From Darksidea phi (lineage: Eukaryota; Ascomycota; Dothideomycetes; Pleosporales; Lentitheciaceae): a stretch of DNA of 64,000 nucleotides. The stretch is from assembly GCA_030770425.1 (NCBI GenBank), contig JASJFT010000011.1, forward strand, positions 1-64,000, given 5' to 3'. The position numbers and the translations under genes were made by a program. Numbering within the stretch: the first letter of the stretch is position 1; the number at the start of each line of letters is the position of its first letter. Shown in pieces: positions 43,996-56,273 of this stretch. The notes under the pieces were generated by a model. The model was not told the DNA's origin, ran no database searches, and saw only the letters and a list, made by a program, of their open reading frames with translations.

Positions 43996-46491
43996 ATCGA
44001 ACGTGTGTGGCTCAGTGATTGCCTCTCTAGTTGCCGCTCTTATGATGTCTGCGAGCGTTCTGCTGATGGGAAAGTGGCAGTAGTGTGGGAGTTGGCGAAG
44101 TGAGTAAAGTGCCGGTTCGGGTCTCGGAGGGGTGAGATTGAAGATATGGGTCACGAAGCAAACAGGAAGGCGCCTCTTATTCAATCCAAGAACAGGCCCA
44201 GCTATGCGCTGGCAACAGGGTTATGCGAGGTATGTGAAGAGAAGGGGAGAAACAAGACCGACTGCCAACGGACCCTCTCAGGACTCGAGCGTGCGCCCTC
44301 AAAGTTGTAAATCAGAAAAAATGACGAGAGAGTTTCAAGATCGATATATCTTGAGAGAGTAGGTTTTATGAGTAGGTGAGGGCTATGGGCGTGATTGTAT
44401 ATGACCGCATCTACCCACATATGGCACCAATGATTTCTCCGCGCTCACTTCTGCGCCACCACGAACCCAGTTCTTGCCGTCTCCGCGAGAAAGTAGCCGT
44501 TATCGCGGGGGTATCCGTTTGCACACCCATAAGGAGGCGGGAAAGTGCCGCGATGGTGAGAGCTGCACCAATTCCTTGCAACCACTACAAGACTCTTGGG
44601 CCTTAGCGGCGCGGAATATCTCCCCGTTTCATCTGGATTGGCTACAAGGGGTACGGTCTTCCACTGCAGTCGTCTCATCGGTGTCGGAAGATCGGGATAG
44701 TCCCCAACTGGATTCGAAATTTCACTTTCATTTTTTTCGTCTCATACCACCCCTGCATTCTCACAGTTACTATACCTCCCACTGCATGAGATTCCGGATG
44801 CGATTAGAAAATTTTCGCTCTTGGTTCTGGACGTTATTTTTAAAGAGAAGTGTGGCGTTCATGCCAAACGGTACTGCAAACTAGCGGCGAACATCCGCGC
44901 TTGTTGGGACCGTACGAGCATATCTGCATTTGTTGGTCGGCTGGGCAGAGACACCGCCCGCGAAGAAGGGGCACAGACTTGGTTGGCACGTGTTTGCTGT
45001 GCCGTATCCGATGCTGTTTCCAGAGTCTCAGCGCGGCAGGCCGCAGTCCAAAGTGGTAAGGACCCGCTCAGCCGTTGTCAGGATATTTCGCTCAGAATAC
45101 CAAGCATCGCTATACACCGTTTTGCGGCTTCGAGCTCCTGAGCGCTTCTACTTACGTAAAGTCTCGTATGGATAGCCTACTCCGTACAGGCGCTCTCGCA
45201 CGACGAATGAAGCTTCAGAAACGCTAGGAGAGCCTGGTCGCGTTAACCAGGTTTAGGTGCGATACTCGATACTACGGGGAACGCAGGCCACCTAGATTTG
45301 ATAGAGCTTTTCTTGCTTGCCGTGCCAATAGGGGTATCGTGGGAGAGTTCTCCAGGGTTGTCAATCATTGCATTTGCAAATGGCTATCAACCAAGGAAGC
45401 GGGTTGTCTTTCAGGGGTGTGCCGTTGGGCATCCGCTCATATTGGTTAGGAGGGGTGGGGGGAAGCGGGTAGTCCGGGAGGATGCATGGGAACGAATGCG
45501 ACTTAATGGCGTCTCTCATGCCTCCTTTCTCATTGGAATCACCAACAATCCAAGTACAAAAGCGTTTGCACCCGCAGCGGAGACCAAGAAGCGCCCACTA
45601 GAACAGCGACCGGTAACGGGCTGGTGCAGAAGTGGCCGCGAAGGACGACCCCTCGAATTGACGTCGAGGGTGGGGTGCGTGAGTTGACCCCCTGCCCCTG
45701 TCAGCCATCACTAAGCGGACCTATTATCGGGCATCACGCTATTCCTGCCGTTGCCCGCACTCCCTGTCCGCCACTCTCCCTTCCATCAATCACCACGGGC
45801 CGTTCAGAGCGGACTGTATGCGTGACAGCCACATGTCCGTGATGAATATGCTGTGTAACCCTCGATGTTTGTCACGGCGCAGCCAACGCACGCTGAGAAA
45901 TTGAGCACTGTCGTAACGGAGCTTTGATCGTAAGGGGCAAATAACGACGTTCCATCACGATATCGCACAGCGCAAGTATAGGTTGGTGACGTTCATCCGG
46001 AGGGCTGGTCGTACTAGCACTTCGCAGCAAGTTGCCGACGCAGCCGTCCATATGCACCTGCAGCAGCTAGCCACTGTCAAAACCAGCCCTTCGGATACCC
46101 CATCACTGGCTGCAAACGCTAGAATTACGCACATCCCCAGCGATTGGACCCTGCCCTACACCTTCACTAGGTATTCCGGTCAGATGCAATTGGGCCATAC
46201 GCCCATCTCCGTGGTATTGGGCACGCCTTTCACATACGGGGGCCAATTTAACGCGTGCGGAATTCACTCGTTGGCCGATATCTGCAATGGCCGACGGGCT
46301 ATCCTCCACACACTTATCCCTTACTTCCACTTTCATCTTAGCACAGTGCAACACCCCGCAATCTTCCTCGCAAGCTTGCTAGCAGAATTCTCCACATAAG
46401 TCTGCATGGTCCTAGGATCGTACGGCTCACATCTTCTGTCTTCCTCCCGATCTCCACGGCGTTCCCGTTGCACGACAGTATTGAAACTGCA
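43996..46491. promoter_or_regulatory. Divergent intergenic region, rhodopsin-like / P450
   Basis: About 2.5 kb between outward-facing genes, unusually long for this window. Many short open frames exist on both strands (for example 44474-44884, 45298-45687, 45983-46399 plus) but none has a domain, signal peptide or clean splice sites. It should contain both promoters. Confidence 0.4.
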
Positions 46492-48440
46492 ATGGCATCT
46501 ACATCCCTGCTCTACATCGCCGGCGGCCTAAGCATCGCCGTGCTCATCGCGCAATACGTGCTTGCCTACCTCCAGTCGCCGCTCAAGAAGCTACCCGGGC
46601 CTTTCCTCGCTAAGTTCTCGGACCTCTGGCGGCTGTGGAGCCATTACTCGCAAACGCATATCGAGACGCAGAGAGAGCTGCATGCCCGATACGGTAACGT
46701 CGTTCGTATTGGGCCTAACACTGTTAGTGTGACCAATCCGGATCTGGTCAAGACCATCTACAGCATTCGAGGCACGTTCCTAAAGGTAAATTAGGTCGCT
46801 TCACTATCGAACAATGGGGCTATGTGCTAATGGTGCTAAAAGAGCGAATACTACTCTGTCAATGACGCCCTTCAAGATGGGCAGATCGTGCAGAACATCT
46901 TCGGCACACGAAGCAATGAGTGTACGTACTTTCCGCCGTCGAACGCGTGCCCCTTACACAAGGCTTTCCGCTCGTGCAGGTCTTCGAAGGATAGCACGCA
47001 GTGTAACGCAGAGTATCGTATTAACCCCACACTCTCCATCTAGTCCACTCCAGGCAAATCAAGCCCATCAGACAGCTCTACAAGCTCCAATTCGCCTCAG
47101 AGCTCGAGCCCACAATGAACGATACCCTGCGTATGCTCTGCCGCGAACTCGAGCAGCGCTTCATGCACGGCGAGAACAGAGGCAAAATATGCGATATCGC
47201 CGAGTGGATCTCGTACTTTACATGGGATTTCTCCGGCGACATGACATTCAGCAAGCGGATGGGCTTCATGGAGAAGGGAATGGATGTCGATGGGATGATT
47301 GTTACTGCTGAGCGCGTTATGCGGTACTTCTCTATGGTATGTACTGACTTTGAATTTTCGCGCATGCAGCATCTCCATTAGACGGTGTCACTGATACAAG
47401 ATAACCATATACCTGACATTATATAGGTCGGTCAGATGCCCGCCCTAGACGATCTTCTCGCAAAGAACCCCTACCTACCCTTCAAATTCCCCGACTTCTC
47501 CAGCGCAGCCGGCTTCTGCGTCAAGCGGTTTGTAGAGCGCATGCAAAACAAGGAACAATACGAGGGCAAGAAGGACTTCATGAACGGTTTTTTGCAGGCG
47601 AAAAAGGCGTCTGCGGGTGAGGTGACCGATACTGCTGTCATTGGGTACCTGATTATCAATGTGAGTTTCGACATGCGCCAAACAGCCCCTTGTTGACCGT
47701 CACCTTTCACACCCTCCTGCATTCCCATCATAACTTGTCCTGACCAACCCAGGTCCTCGCCGGTGCCGACACAACCGGCATAGTCCTAAAAGCCATCTTC
47801 TACCACATCCTCAAAAGCCCCACCATCAAAGCCCGCCTAGTCGCCGAACTCGACACCGCCGCCCTCTCCTACCCGCTAGACTACTCCACTCTAAAACAAC
47901 TCCCTTACCTCTCAGCCTGTATCGAAGAAGCGCTCCGCATACACCCAGTAATCGGCCACATTGTAGAGCGAGTAGTCCCATCGTCAGGCCTCACGCTCCT
48001 CCTCGGCGCCAACGATTCCGTCGACCTCCCGCCCGGCACGATCATCGGGATGAATCCTTGGATCGTGCAACGGAATGCCGAGATCTATGGCGAGCGGGCT
48101 GATGAGTTTGTTCCGGAGCGGTGGTTGCAGGGCGCAGATGAAGAGAAGACGGCATATGAAGTGAGAACGAAGGCGATGAAGGACGCAGATATGAGCTTTG
48201 GAAATGGGAATCGGACATGTCTGGGGCAGCCGCTGGCGACGGTTGAGCTGTACAAGGTCACGGCGACGCTGTTTTCGAGGTACAAGGTATGTTTCTTTCG
48301 CTGCCATGGGGCAACGTATGAGATAGTTACTAACGGTCGATGCACAGATTGAGCTGGAAGATCCAAGTCGCGAGTGGGTGCTGCACAAGCAGTGGTTCGT
48401 ATGGCCGCATGATATCAAGGTGAAGATGAGCCCCCGCTAG
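46492..48440 (+). CDS. Cytochrome P450 monooxygenase (pisatin demethylase-like)
   Basis: Six exons (46492-46785, 46843-46921, 47044-47336, 47427-47660, 47753-48286, 48348-48440) give 508 aa; all five introns are GT-AG and all joins keep frame. An N-terminal ER anchor (LLYIAGGLSIAVLIAQYVLAYL) is followed by the proline hinge LKKLPGP. The I-helix has AGADTTG (about residues 302-308), the K-helix ExxR is in CIEEALRIHP (~358), PERW follows, and the heme loop is FGNGNRTCLG (Cys ~456). The text around DFSGDMTFSKRMGF and GQMPALDDLL resembles the CYP57/pisatin-demethylase-like group, but substrate is not predictable. A TTG codon at 46468 lies in frame upstream; the first ATG is 46492. It is convergent with the BED/TenA gene. 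Confidence 0.93.
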
Positions 48441-48830
48441 GCGACTGGTGTAATTTGAGGTGGGCGATCATAGGGTCGAGCCGGTGCCACGCGGTCCTCG
48501 AGGCGTCCAAAACCTTTACCCAAGGTTGTTCGAACACATGTGAATAAGATTCGGTATACTGTAGGCCTGCTGCTCTCAGCCGCCTTCGCCATTATGCAAA
48601 TTATTGTGAAAGAAATATTTACCGGGATATCGACCATGATGACAGCTGAGACCTTTTTAGACACGCCGCGAACAAGAATGTACCTTCTAACTCCTTTCCC
48701 ACAGGTATTATCGAACCACCTACATACATACCATTCCGCTTAGACCAAATAGACCAAACCAGTTGCGCCGAATTGAGCAAGTGTTCATCCGGGGAATCGA
48801 GCATTTGGATTCCCTTTAGTGGGTTATGAG
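48441..48830. other. Short convergent intergenic region, P450 / BED-TenA gene
   Basis: These 390 bases hold two facing 3' ends; nothing else is seen. Confidence 0.45.
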
Positions 48831-50369
48831 TTATTGGCCGACATCCTCAAGGCCATTCCCATTAGCAAGACTGAAGCTGTTTCTGCCATTGCCAACAGGT
48901 GCTCCGTCGCCACCGTTCATGGAGGCCCCGTTCATAGGACCACCATTCATGGGACCACCGTTCATGTGACCACTGTTCATCGGGGCGTTCATGTTACCAC
49001 CGTTCATAGGCCCACTCATAGAACTGGCGTTCATAGAGCCGCTAATAGACCCATTCAAAGGAGCACTCATGGGATCATTCATAGATGTATTCGGAAGGCC
49101 GTGAATGTTGGTTTCCATGGCTGCGCCCATAGAGCCGATGCCGGAGCCAAGCCTCGAGCTATTGTCTTCCCCTCCCATGCCGGCTATATCTGGCCAAAAG
49201 CGTTGCTCGAGCCAGCATATCTGCCTGAATATTTCCTCGCAGCGCATCATCTCTTCCTTGCCGTCACGTGTGGTTGTAATGTTCGCCAGCTCGTCGACCA
49301 AGGCTCGCGTTGCGTCTACGAACTTGCTGAAGGCTGGTGACGTCCAATTCGGTATCAGCGCCTGGTGTAGAGCGACAATGTGCGAGTCGGAGCTAGAGGT
49401 GGAGATTGAAGGGCTAAACGAGGAGGCATATTGCCAAGCGGAGCGATAGCACTGCAGAACCGGTCAGTTTTGTGGACGGGGGAGACTGGGTGCGGTCACC
49501 TGGTGGCTTACATGCTCGACTCCCCACAGCACGACCATTCCCTCGAGCATCGATGCACTTGAGCTGCTCGCGCTTACAAAAAGATCAAGCAGCGCACGGG
49601 TGATGGGAGTAGGAGGTTCCTGTCTCAAGGTGAGGCCATACTTGGTAGCTGTGATCTCAAAAAACTGCATCTCACGCCGCATGTTGTTCAGGGCGGAAAT
49701 AAGCAAGTCCATGGTTCTGTACATGGGATGGAATTGCGAATTTGACGTCTGCGGCAGTCGGATTTTTGCCAGCAATTGCCCTACAAAGCGAATGTAGCCA
49801 CGGGCATAGTGTCCATCCTGCACCATCCATTGCGATAGCGGTCTCGGTGCCAACGAGCCGCAACCAGCGTGTGACAAGAAGGGCTGCTCTGTTGCCTGTG
49901 TGAACTGCGAGGAGCATATGGTGAGAAGATGGGAAGTCAGAGACGGAGACACGGGGCTTTGCATGTGGGCGTGAGGGACATTAGACTGTCCATCACGCGC
50001 GCGTTTCGTATTCGGCCCGCGACGATGTACTTGGAGGTTCGGGTTCGGATGCTGACCGCTGAGGACGCCGGAGCTTTGCGGCATGGCGTCTTGCTGCTGC
50101 TGCTGAGCGAGATGTGCCTGGGCGTCGGACGACGTCAGGTACGGCTGGCATTCTTGCAGGTGTTCAATCTGGCGCGTGGTATTCTTCGCGCGCACGAAGC
50201 CACAATGAAGACATCGTACTTTGTTGCACTGCCGTCGTCAGAATCTCGCTGTGAGTTGTATACAGCAATCACGACGACGATGGCGGGCAGATCTTACCTT
50301 GGACGGCGTGTCTTGGTCCTGAAACTCAGCGAACGCTCTTCTGATATCCGGGTTAGCGTGGCGACCCAT
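48831..50369 (-). CDS. BED-type zinc-finger protein with TenA/THI-4 (heme-oxygenase-like) domain
   Basis: Exons 50298-50369, 49512-50228 and 48831-49451 encode 469 aa (introns 69 and 60 nt). A BED-like finger occupies about residues 28-53 (VRCLHCGFVRAKNTTRQIEHLQEC: C-x2-C then H-x4-C), suggesting DNA binding. A Gln-rich linker follows (AHLAQQQQQDAM). Residues ~115-345 match the TenA/thiaminase-2/PqqC fold: FLSHAGCGSLAPRPLSQWMVQDGHYARGYIRF, ALLDLFVSASSSSASMLEGMVVLWGVEHCY, SPAFSKFVDATRALVDELA and EIFRQICWLEQRFWPDI. The tail is a Met/Asn/Gly repeat (PMNGG, NMNAP, HMNGG). Fungal proteins of this build are taken for regulators; whether the TenA domain is catalytic is unknown. The finger is split by intron 1, whose acceptor GGCAG (50230-50229 side) restores KCNKVRCLHC. 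Confidence 0.8.
48890..49080 (-). repeat. Met-Asn-Gly coding repeat in the BED/TenA gene
   Basis: A degenerate 15- to 18-base coding repeat gives a tail with MNG at nearly every fifth or sixth residue (SMNASSMSGPMNGGNMNAPMN and onward). The DNA copies are imperfect but clearly tandem, for example the CCATTCATGGGACCACCGTTCATG pattern on the plus strand. Confidence 0.8.
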
Positions 50370-52300
50370 CCGTTTGGCCGGTGCGGAGAGGTGTGTATGT
50401 ATGTATGTTATCCGTTATAAAGGTGACGGGTGCTGCCGTAAGAAAAGCCGAGCGGCGACGACAGAATAACGAGGCAGCTGCGGGTTACTAATCCAGTTAC
50501 GCCTTCCCTCTCCGCCAGCGCACCCCGAAGCACAGAAGCGCGACTTCGCGTCCGGAGCGGAATGAACACAAGCGAGTCGGCTCCAGCGTCTCGGATGCAT
50601 GCAAAGCTCCTTCCTCGTTGCCGTCTGGTTTCCATACACCATCAAAACCTTTCGCTGCGAATACCATACCCGTCGGTATTCTTCTGGCAAGGGCCGCCGC
50701 ATGTCAGCCGTCGCCAAGGAGGATTCGAACATTCGAAACCGAATCGTTCCGGAGTCAGCAACATGCCCGCAAGGACCAGCAGAGATGGCCCACAAGAGCA
50801 CCTGGACGAACATCACGAGCGCAGCGAAAGCGCCTTCCTAATCCGGAGACTGATGCGCTGGTCGAATACGGTACTCATGTTCCATCCGCAACTGTGCTGT
50901 CAGCTGCTCCTTGCCGCTCTCTTCAACTCCGAGAGACGGTGCTCGCCGACAGTACCCGCGGCACCTTCAGCTCAATGGCGGCGAGCCACAGCGACTGCGA
51001 TGCTACCACCACCCCAGTAGAGACAAACTCAAACCCTCCAAACAGAGCAGGACTGACGAGACCGGTCGTACAAGGACGACCGCCACTTTGCGTGTGACCA
51101 ACAGGGCCTGCTCGCGCCAATCTTCTTCCGAGCGCAACCTCAATGAGCCCATCAGTCACGGTTCAAAGTAACGCATGTCCCAGTGACGCACGACCCTCCT
51201 CGATGTTCTTCTTATGAGAACAAATCGACGCTTCTGACGCCGGTGCCGCGGCGTTTGAGCAAAGATGCAATTGCCCAAGCTTGGCTGATGCGGGGGAAGA
51301 CGAGGCGGAATGGCGCCCAGGTAGGGTTCAGAGCTCGTGACATTATTTCCGACCGCGGTACATCGCGACGATGATCGGGGGCGAACGTCGTGAAAGCCAG
51401 TCTCAGGGCTGCTTTCGCTCGGGGGGTTGAAATGCCCATGTCGGTGATGACCTGGCACGACAGCGGTGCGTCCTTGTTTCGCACTCGTCGTATCTTGGAG
51501 AGCTTCAAATCACCGTTCAGGATTCAAGTTGCTTTGACCGACCTTGGTACAATGGCCCTACTCATGCTCGGCAGAATATTATGGCCATAAGCTTGAAGAT
51601 CAGAACCTCATGAAGCAGCTTCCCCGTGCCCTAACAGCCTTTACCACTGGTGCCATCTCAGTTCAGCCGCAGGCGAGTCACGCAAAGTTCTCCCATCTCC
51701 CTTCACCCGCAAAGATCGACAAGCTAACGGATCAACGTGATGGGATCTGGTGGCTTTAGCCATCCGCCTTGGTCTCCGCTGCCGATCATTAGCATCATCA
51801 TTGAACCATTTCGGCCAATCAGAACGCAGTACCTAAGCTGGCCGTTTTACCAAGTCGGGTTACCCTGCATCTTACTCGGAGCTTCTAAACCTCAGGGATA
51901 AAGTTGTCGTGTGAACCTTTCTCCACGCCGCTACGTCACTGTGAGGAGTGCCAGCACGCAGCTGTCCACTCTTCCACATGGGATTGCCGTCGGCTATGGG
52001 ATGGGGCGAAAACCGATTGGTTGCTCTGGAGCTTCCAGCCCCGACCGGTCTAACGCCGGGCACCAAAAGTGTGTTTACTCTGCGGTGATCCCCAAACGGA
52101 TTCTCGTGACGGGGAAGCTGGAGCTCTTGGGTTGATCTCTTAAAGCCTGTGATCCCCAGCAGATTGGGATTGCTCAAATGCCTCTGACTGCTAGCAACAG
52201 TTGTACAGAATCTTGCACAACCCCTTCCAATCTATCTCGAATGCTCTAGTCACCAACGATTGGGTAGTGGCATATATCAGTAACCACTTGACACCGCATC
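50370..52300. promoter_or_regulatory. Divergent intergenic region, BED-TenA gene / exo-glucanase
   Basis: These 1.9 kb lie between outward-facing genes. Overlapping open frames at 50562-51171 occupy all three plus frames and look like a GC-driven artefact. No coding region is supported. Confidence 0.4.
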
Positions 52301-53764
52301 ATGCTCGGACGTTGGAACAGCGCTGTGGCTGTTGGGCTGCTAGCCTTGAGCAATGCTTCACCTCTGTAAGTGACCGGGTCATCGGTTGCTAAAGCTGTTG
52401 GGCTGGTGCATTCGCCCGACACGTCCATGGAAATACGTCGGACCGTCTTCTTGTTGGTCACCGCTAACCGGTGCGTAGCACACCTGTTAGACGAGCTCCG
52501 CCATTCGATTACAGCGGCACAAAAGTTCGCGGTGTGAATACAGGCGGATGGTTCGTGCTTGAGCCGTGGATCACACCAAGCCTATTCACAGGAAACGGTG
52601 CCGTCGATGAGTACACCCTGACCCAAGAGCTCGGTAAGGATGCCGCAAAGAGCAAGCTGTCGCAACACTGGAACTCTTGGATCACCCAAAGTGACTTCAA
52701 CCAAATGGCTGCGGCCGGATTGAACCACGTCAGAATCCCAATCGGATACTGGAGTGTGATTCCGCTTGACGGAGAACCGTTCGTGGAGGGCGCGTACGAG
52801 GTGCTGGGCAAGGCGCTTGATTGGGCGCAATCTGCTGGCTTGAAGGTGATGATTGATTTGCATGGTGGTAAGTGCAAGTCGGCTTCGACGACTTACCTAT
52901 CGCTAACCGTCTTAGCTCCTGGTTCTCAAAATGGCTTCGACAACTCGGGTCGGTATGGTGCCATCCAATGGACACAAGGCAACACGGTTGCCCACACCCT
53001 CAAAGTCCTCCAAAAGATCCGGGACGACTACGCGTCGCACCCAGCAGTCTCCGCCATTGAGCTCCTGAACGAGCCCATGGGTCCAAGTCTTGACATGAAC
53101 ACCGTCCGCCAGTTCTACATGGACGGCTGGGGTGATCTTCGAGACTCTGACGTTGCCGTGACCTTCCACGAGGCTTTCCAAGGCGTCACAGCATGGAACT
53201 CGTGGGGCGATGGCATGTGGAACCTGCTCCTCGATACCCATCACTACCAAGTCTTCGACAACGCTGTCGTGTCGCAGAGCCCCGAAGCGCATATCGCCCA
53301 AGCATGCGAGTTCGGCAGCCAGATGGCGTCCACGGGGAAGAACACCATCTCTGGAGAATGGACTGGCGGCATAACCGATTGCGCAAAGTGGTTGAACGGT
53401 AAGAACAAGGGTGCCCGGTACGATGGTACCTTCAACGGCGCTAGCAAAACCGGCGACTGCACCGGCAAGTCGACGGGTTCGGTTGCAGCGCTTTCGAATG
53501 ACGACAAGTACAATATCGGTCGGTTTATTGAGGCACAGCTCACCGCTTATGAGAAGGCTGCCGGCTGGATCTTCTGGACGTGGAAGACCGAGGGCGCGCC
53601 GGAGTGGGATATGCAAGACCTTTTGGCGAACGGGTTGTTCCCGTCGCCAGTGCATGACCTGTCGAAGCGAAAATGTAAGTTCCTCTTCGCTGCCTCGATA
53701 AGGCGAGGAGAGTTGAAGAACCGATGCTGACAGTCAGTTCGCAGACCCTGGCATCTGCGGCTAA
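52301..53764 (+). CDS. Exo-beta-1,3-glucanase (glucan 1,3-beta-glucosidase), GH5
   Basis: Secreted glucanase of the EXG1 type, acting on cell-wall beta-1,3-glucan. Four exons (52301-52365, 52479-52867, 52916-53674, 53745-53764) give 410 aa. Exon 1 holds the signal peptide (MLGRWNSAVAVGLLALSNASP). A possible propeptide end at VRR precedes the mature part (FDYSGTKVRGVNTGGWFVLEPWITPSLF, the usual N-terminal signature). The acid/base Glu is in IELLNEPMG (~203) and the nucleophile Glu in TISGEWTGGITDCAKW (~298); the WIFWTWKTEGAPEWDMQ segment near the end is also typical. The last exon is tiny and adds the conserved PGICG terminus. All introns are GT-AG with in-frame joins. The length fits the family (400-420 aa). 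Confidence 0.94.
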
Positions 53765-55417
53765 GCAATACGACCAAGCAATACACGGATGTAAGCTCGT
53801 CAGCACTGTGCAACGCAGCTTAATTTTGCTTCCCTGTCGCCTTACGTCTCTTCATCAACGCTTGTGTTCAACATTCGCTACTTCGAGATCAGTACCAATG
53901 AACCATGGGCTTGTTTTGGCACCGCGCCCTTCTTTAACGACTTGACGAATCTCTTTGTTTGTCCAGAGGATACCCTTAGCGCTCGCTAGACCTGGGCGCC
54001 GAGCGGCTTTCAGCTCAGGCCCCAGCGAATACCCAGGCGGATGTTGCGCCTCGAGGAGCGAGGCTGCGCGCACTGCCACATGTACACAGGAACGAGAAAG
54101 CTGGTGCCTTGGAGGAAAGGCAAGGTGCACATGTACTGTATAAAAGGAATCGATATGATGGTTGGAATTATGATCTGTCGTGCGATGCCGGAGCTTATGC
54201 GGAAACGGTGAACCGAGAGATGAATGACAGCTCTCCCCATGGCTCATTACATAACAGCGAGGCGCGCAATTTCCAGGCGCAACGGGCAGCCTTGCACCGC
54301 GCCGCCTCTTCGGCCTGCGGCTGCCGAGCTGACTGCTGCCTGCTATGGGATGGGCTCCCGCGCGGGTGCGACGGTGGGGTGCAACAATAGGTGTTGGTTT
54401 CCTGTGTTTCTCGCTTTGTACCCAAGGCCCGAGGTTGCAATGTCGCGTATGTCCCCTATCATTATCGATAGCAGGGCCCCAGGGGGCGCTCAGACGTCAT
54501 GGCTCGGTAAAACGGTCGGCCATCTGGCAGGAAGGTAATCTTAAATCTTATTTCACCGAAGGACTTGGAGGACGGCGGCGTGCGGGCAGCTGGGGGTGCT
54601 GGCTGAGACCGAAGTACCTCCCGCGTCGCATAATGCCGCCTTTCGTCGCAGACACAGACACAGACGCCGGGCTTCGGCGCGCACCTCGCGTACTGTGTGG
54701 TTGCTGCTTTCTGCGCCTCGCTTCCTGGCACATCGAGTCTGCGGTGGTGGGCGGTGACGGTCGCGCTGGCGTGACGGACGAGGTTGTACGCCGTGCTGAC
54801 GCCGTGCTTCCCCTTTCGCGCAATGCGGGTTTAATATTGCTATTGTTTTCCGGTCAACAGCCACGGGCGGTTCAGAGCTGCTATTCCTGGACAGGCCCCG
54901 GTGGAAACGGGCCGTGGGCTGTGATGGGGCCTGGGCTGAGGGGAGCAATTTGCGTACGCGATGAGATGAATGCGCCTGAAGCACGCACGGGCCAGCAAAC
55001 ACGAGGTCGACCCTGGCCTGCATAATTGGCCGTCGGCGTGCCCTGATTCGCCCGCGCGCCGAGTCTAGACCGGAGCGGGCGTGCTCGTTTGCGCGCGCCC
55101 GCGCCTATTGGTGGAGCGCCCCCGCAGCCTCAAGGACCCCTACTGCAGGAACACTTGGGCGGCGCGAGCGCAGATTGGCCGCCGGGTCCAAGCCCCCCTA
55201 GGCGACGCCCATTTTCCAATATAATCCACCACCACCTGCTTTCTCTCTCCTCTCATCCTCCTACCATCCTCTGGCTTATATACCGCCCCGAAGACCTTCG
55301 TGCCTTCAGCCGCTCTTTTGCATCCCAGTCACTCTTTTTGTCCCCCCTCTCTTTAATATACCCATCCATCCGATCCCTCGCCCAGGTAATCCCTAATCAT
55401 CAACCACCACCATCAAC
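53765..55417. promoter_or_regulatory. GC-rich intergenic region upstream of the KNH wall protein
   Basis: About 1.65 kb, strongly GC-rich from 54250 to 55210, which creates long chance open frames in several frames on both strands. A TATATA element lies at 55277-55282, about 136 bases before the ATG at 55418, followed by a C/T-rich tract (55315-55390) typical of highly expressed fungal promoters. Confidence 0.5.
55277..55282 (+). promoter_or_regulatory. Probable TATA box of the KNH wall-protein gene
   Basis: TATATA within GGCTTATATACCGCC, 136 bases upstream of the start codon, with a pyrimidine-rich initiator-like region downstream. Assigned by position and sequence only. Confidence 0.45.
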
Positions 55418-56273
55418 ATGTTCACCAAGACCTTCTTCGCTGCCGTCTTCGCGGCTGTTGCTGCTGCCCAGAGCAACTCGGATAACCCGACCGTGACTCC
55501 GGCTACCAGCGAGGTATGTTGCTTACTTGTTGCCCCCCCTCCGCAGTCGAGCAACGGAGCGCCATCTGTCATGTGTCAGATGTCGCACCTCGACCCGTAG
55601 CTCGCGCACCCTCGAAACACCGCAAGGACCATGGCGCTAACCTCCACAGGTCGTGCCTGGCTGCAAGCCCTACACCCTCAAGTGGAACCCCACCACTGCC
55701 GGCACCGTCTCCATTGAAATCATCAGCGGCGCCAGCCAGGGTACTCTCGTCCCTGTCGGCACCGTCGCGACTGGCATCGCCAACAGCGGCACCTTCTCCT
55801 GGACCCCCGCCGCCGCTCTCGGTGCCAATGCTGTGACTGGCTACAAGATCATCGTCGATGCCACCGGCGAGTTCCAGTACTCCGTGCCCTTCTCCGTGAG
55901 CCCATGCAAGCCCGACGACGTCGCCACCCCGACTCCCTCCAAGGAGGGCGAGGGATACCCGACCGCGACCCCCGAGCCTGTCTCCCCCACCACCCCCACG
56001 GCCTCGTCCAGCTGCACCACCACCTCCACCGTCTACGTGAACCCCCCCGCTGGCACTGGCTACCCCCACGTTCCCGTCGTCCCCGGCTCCAACACCACTG
56101 CCCCGTACCCCGTGAACCCGCCCACCACCATGTACCCGACCGCCACCGGCACCGGCGGTGCTGGCTACCCCACCGCCACACCTCCTCCCCCAGAGTTCAC
56201 TGGCGCTGCGTCGGCCGTCAAGGCCGGTCTCAGCTTCGCCGGTGCCGCCGCCGCCTTCGCTTTCATGCTATAG
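55418..56273 (+). CDS. GPI-anchored Kre9/Knh1-type cell wall protein
   Basis: Exons 55418-55513 and 55650-56273 encode 239 aa (intron 136 nt, GTATGT...CCACAG). Signal peptide (MFTKTFFAAVFAAVAAAQ); a Kre9/KNH-family Ig-like domain at about residues 30-120 (YTLKWNPTTAGTVSIEIISGASQGTLVPV, SGTFSWTPAAAL, YKIIVDATGEFQYSVPFSV); a Thr/Pro/Tyr-rich spacer with TATPEP and YPTAT repeats; and a C-terminal hydrophobic GPI signal (AVKAGLSFAGAAAAFAFML) preceded by small residues. Such proteins are linked to beta-1,6-glucan and wall assembly and are often abundant. Codon choice is strongly C-ending, consistent with high expression. It lies 1.65 kb from the exo-glucanase, on the same strand. Confidence 0.9.

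Noticed and set aside
46468..46491. Upstream TTG start for the P450
   Set aside because: TTG is not a normal start in fungal nuclear genes; the first ATG (46492) directly precedes the membrane anchor.
42736..50369. Rhodopsin-like protein, P450 and BED-TenA regulator as a biosynthetic cluster
   Set aside because: No backbone synthase, terpene cyclase, transporter or other tailoring enzyme is present; adjacency alone is not enough.
50562..51171. Three overlapping plus-strand open frames between the BED-TenA and GH5 genes
   Set aside because: They overlap in all three frames with Arg/Ser/Pro-rich text; nothing resembles a family and the region is a divergent promoter.
54345..55025. 226-aa plus-strand open frame in GC-rich DNA, with competing frames on both strands
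   Set aside because: No domain, no splice or start support, and several mutually exclusive frames of similar length.
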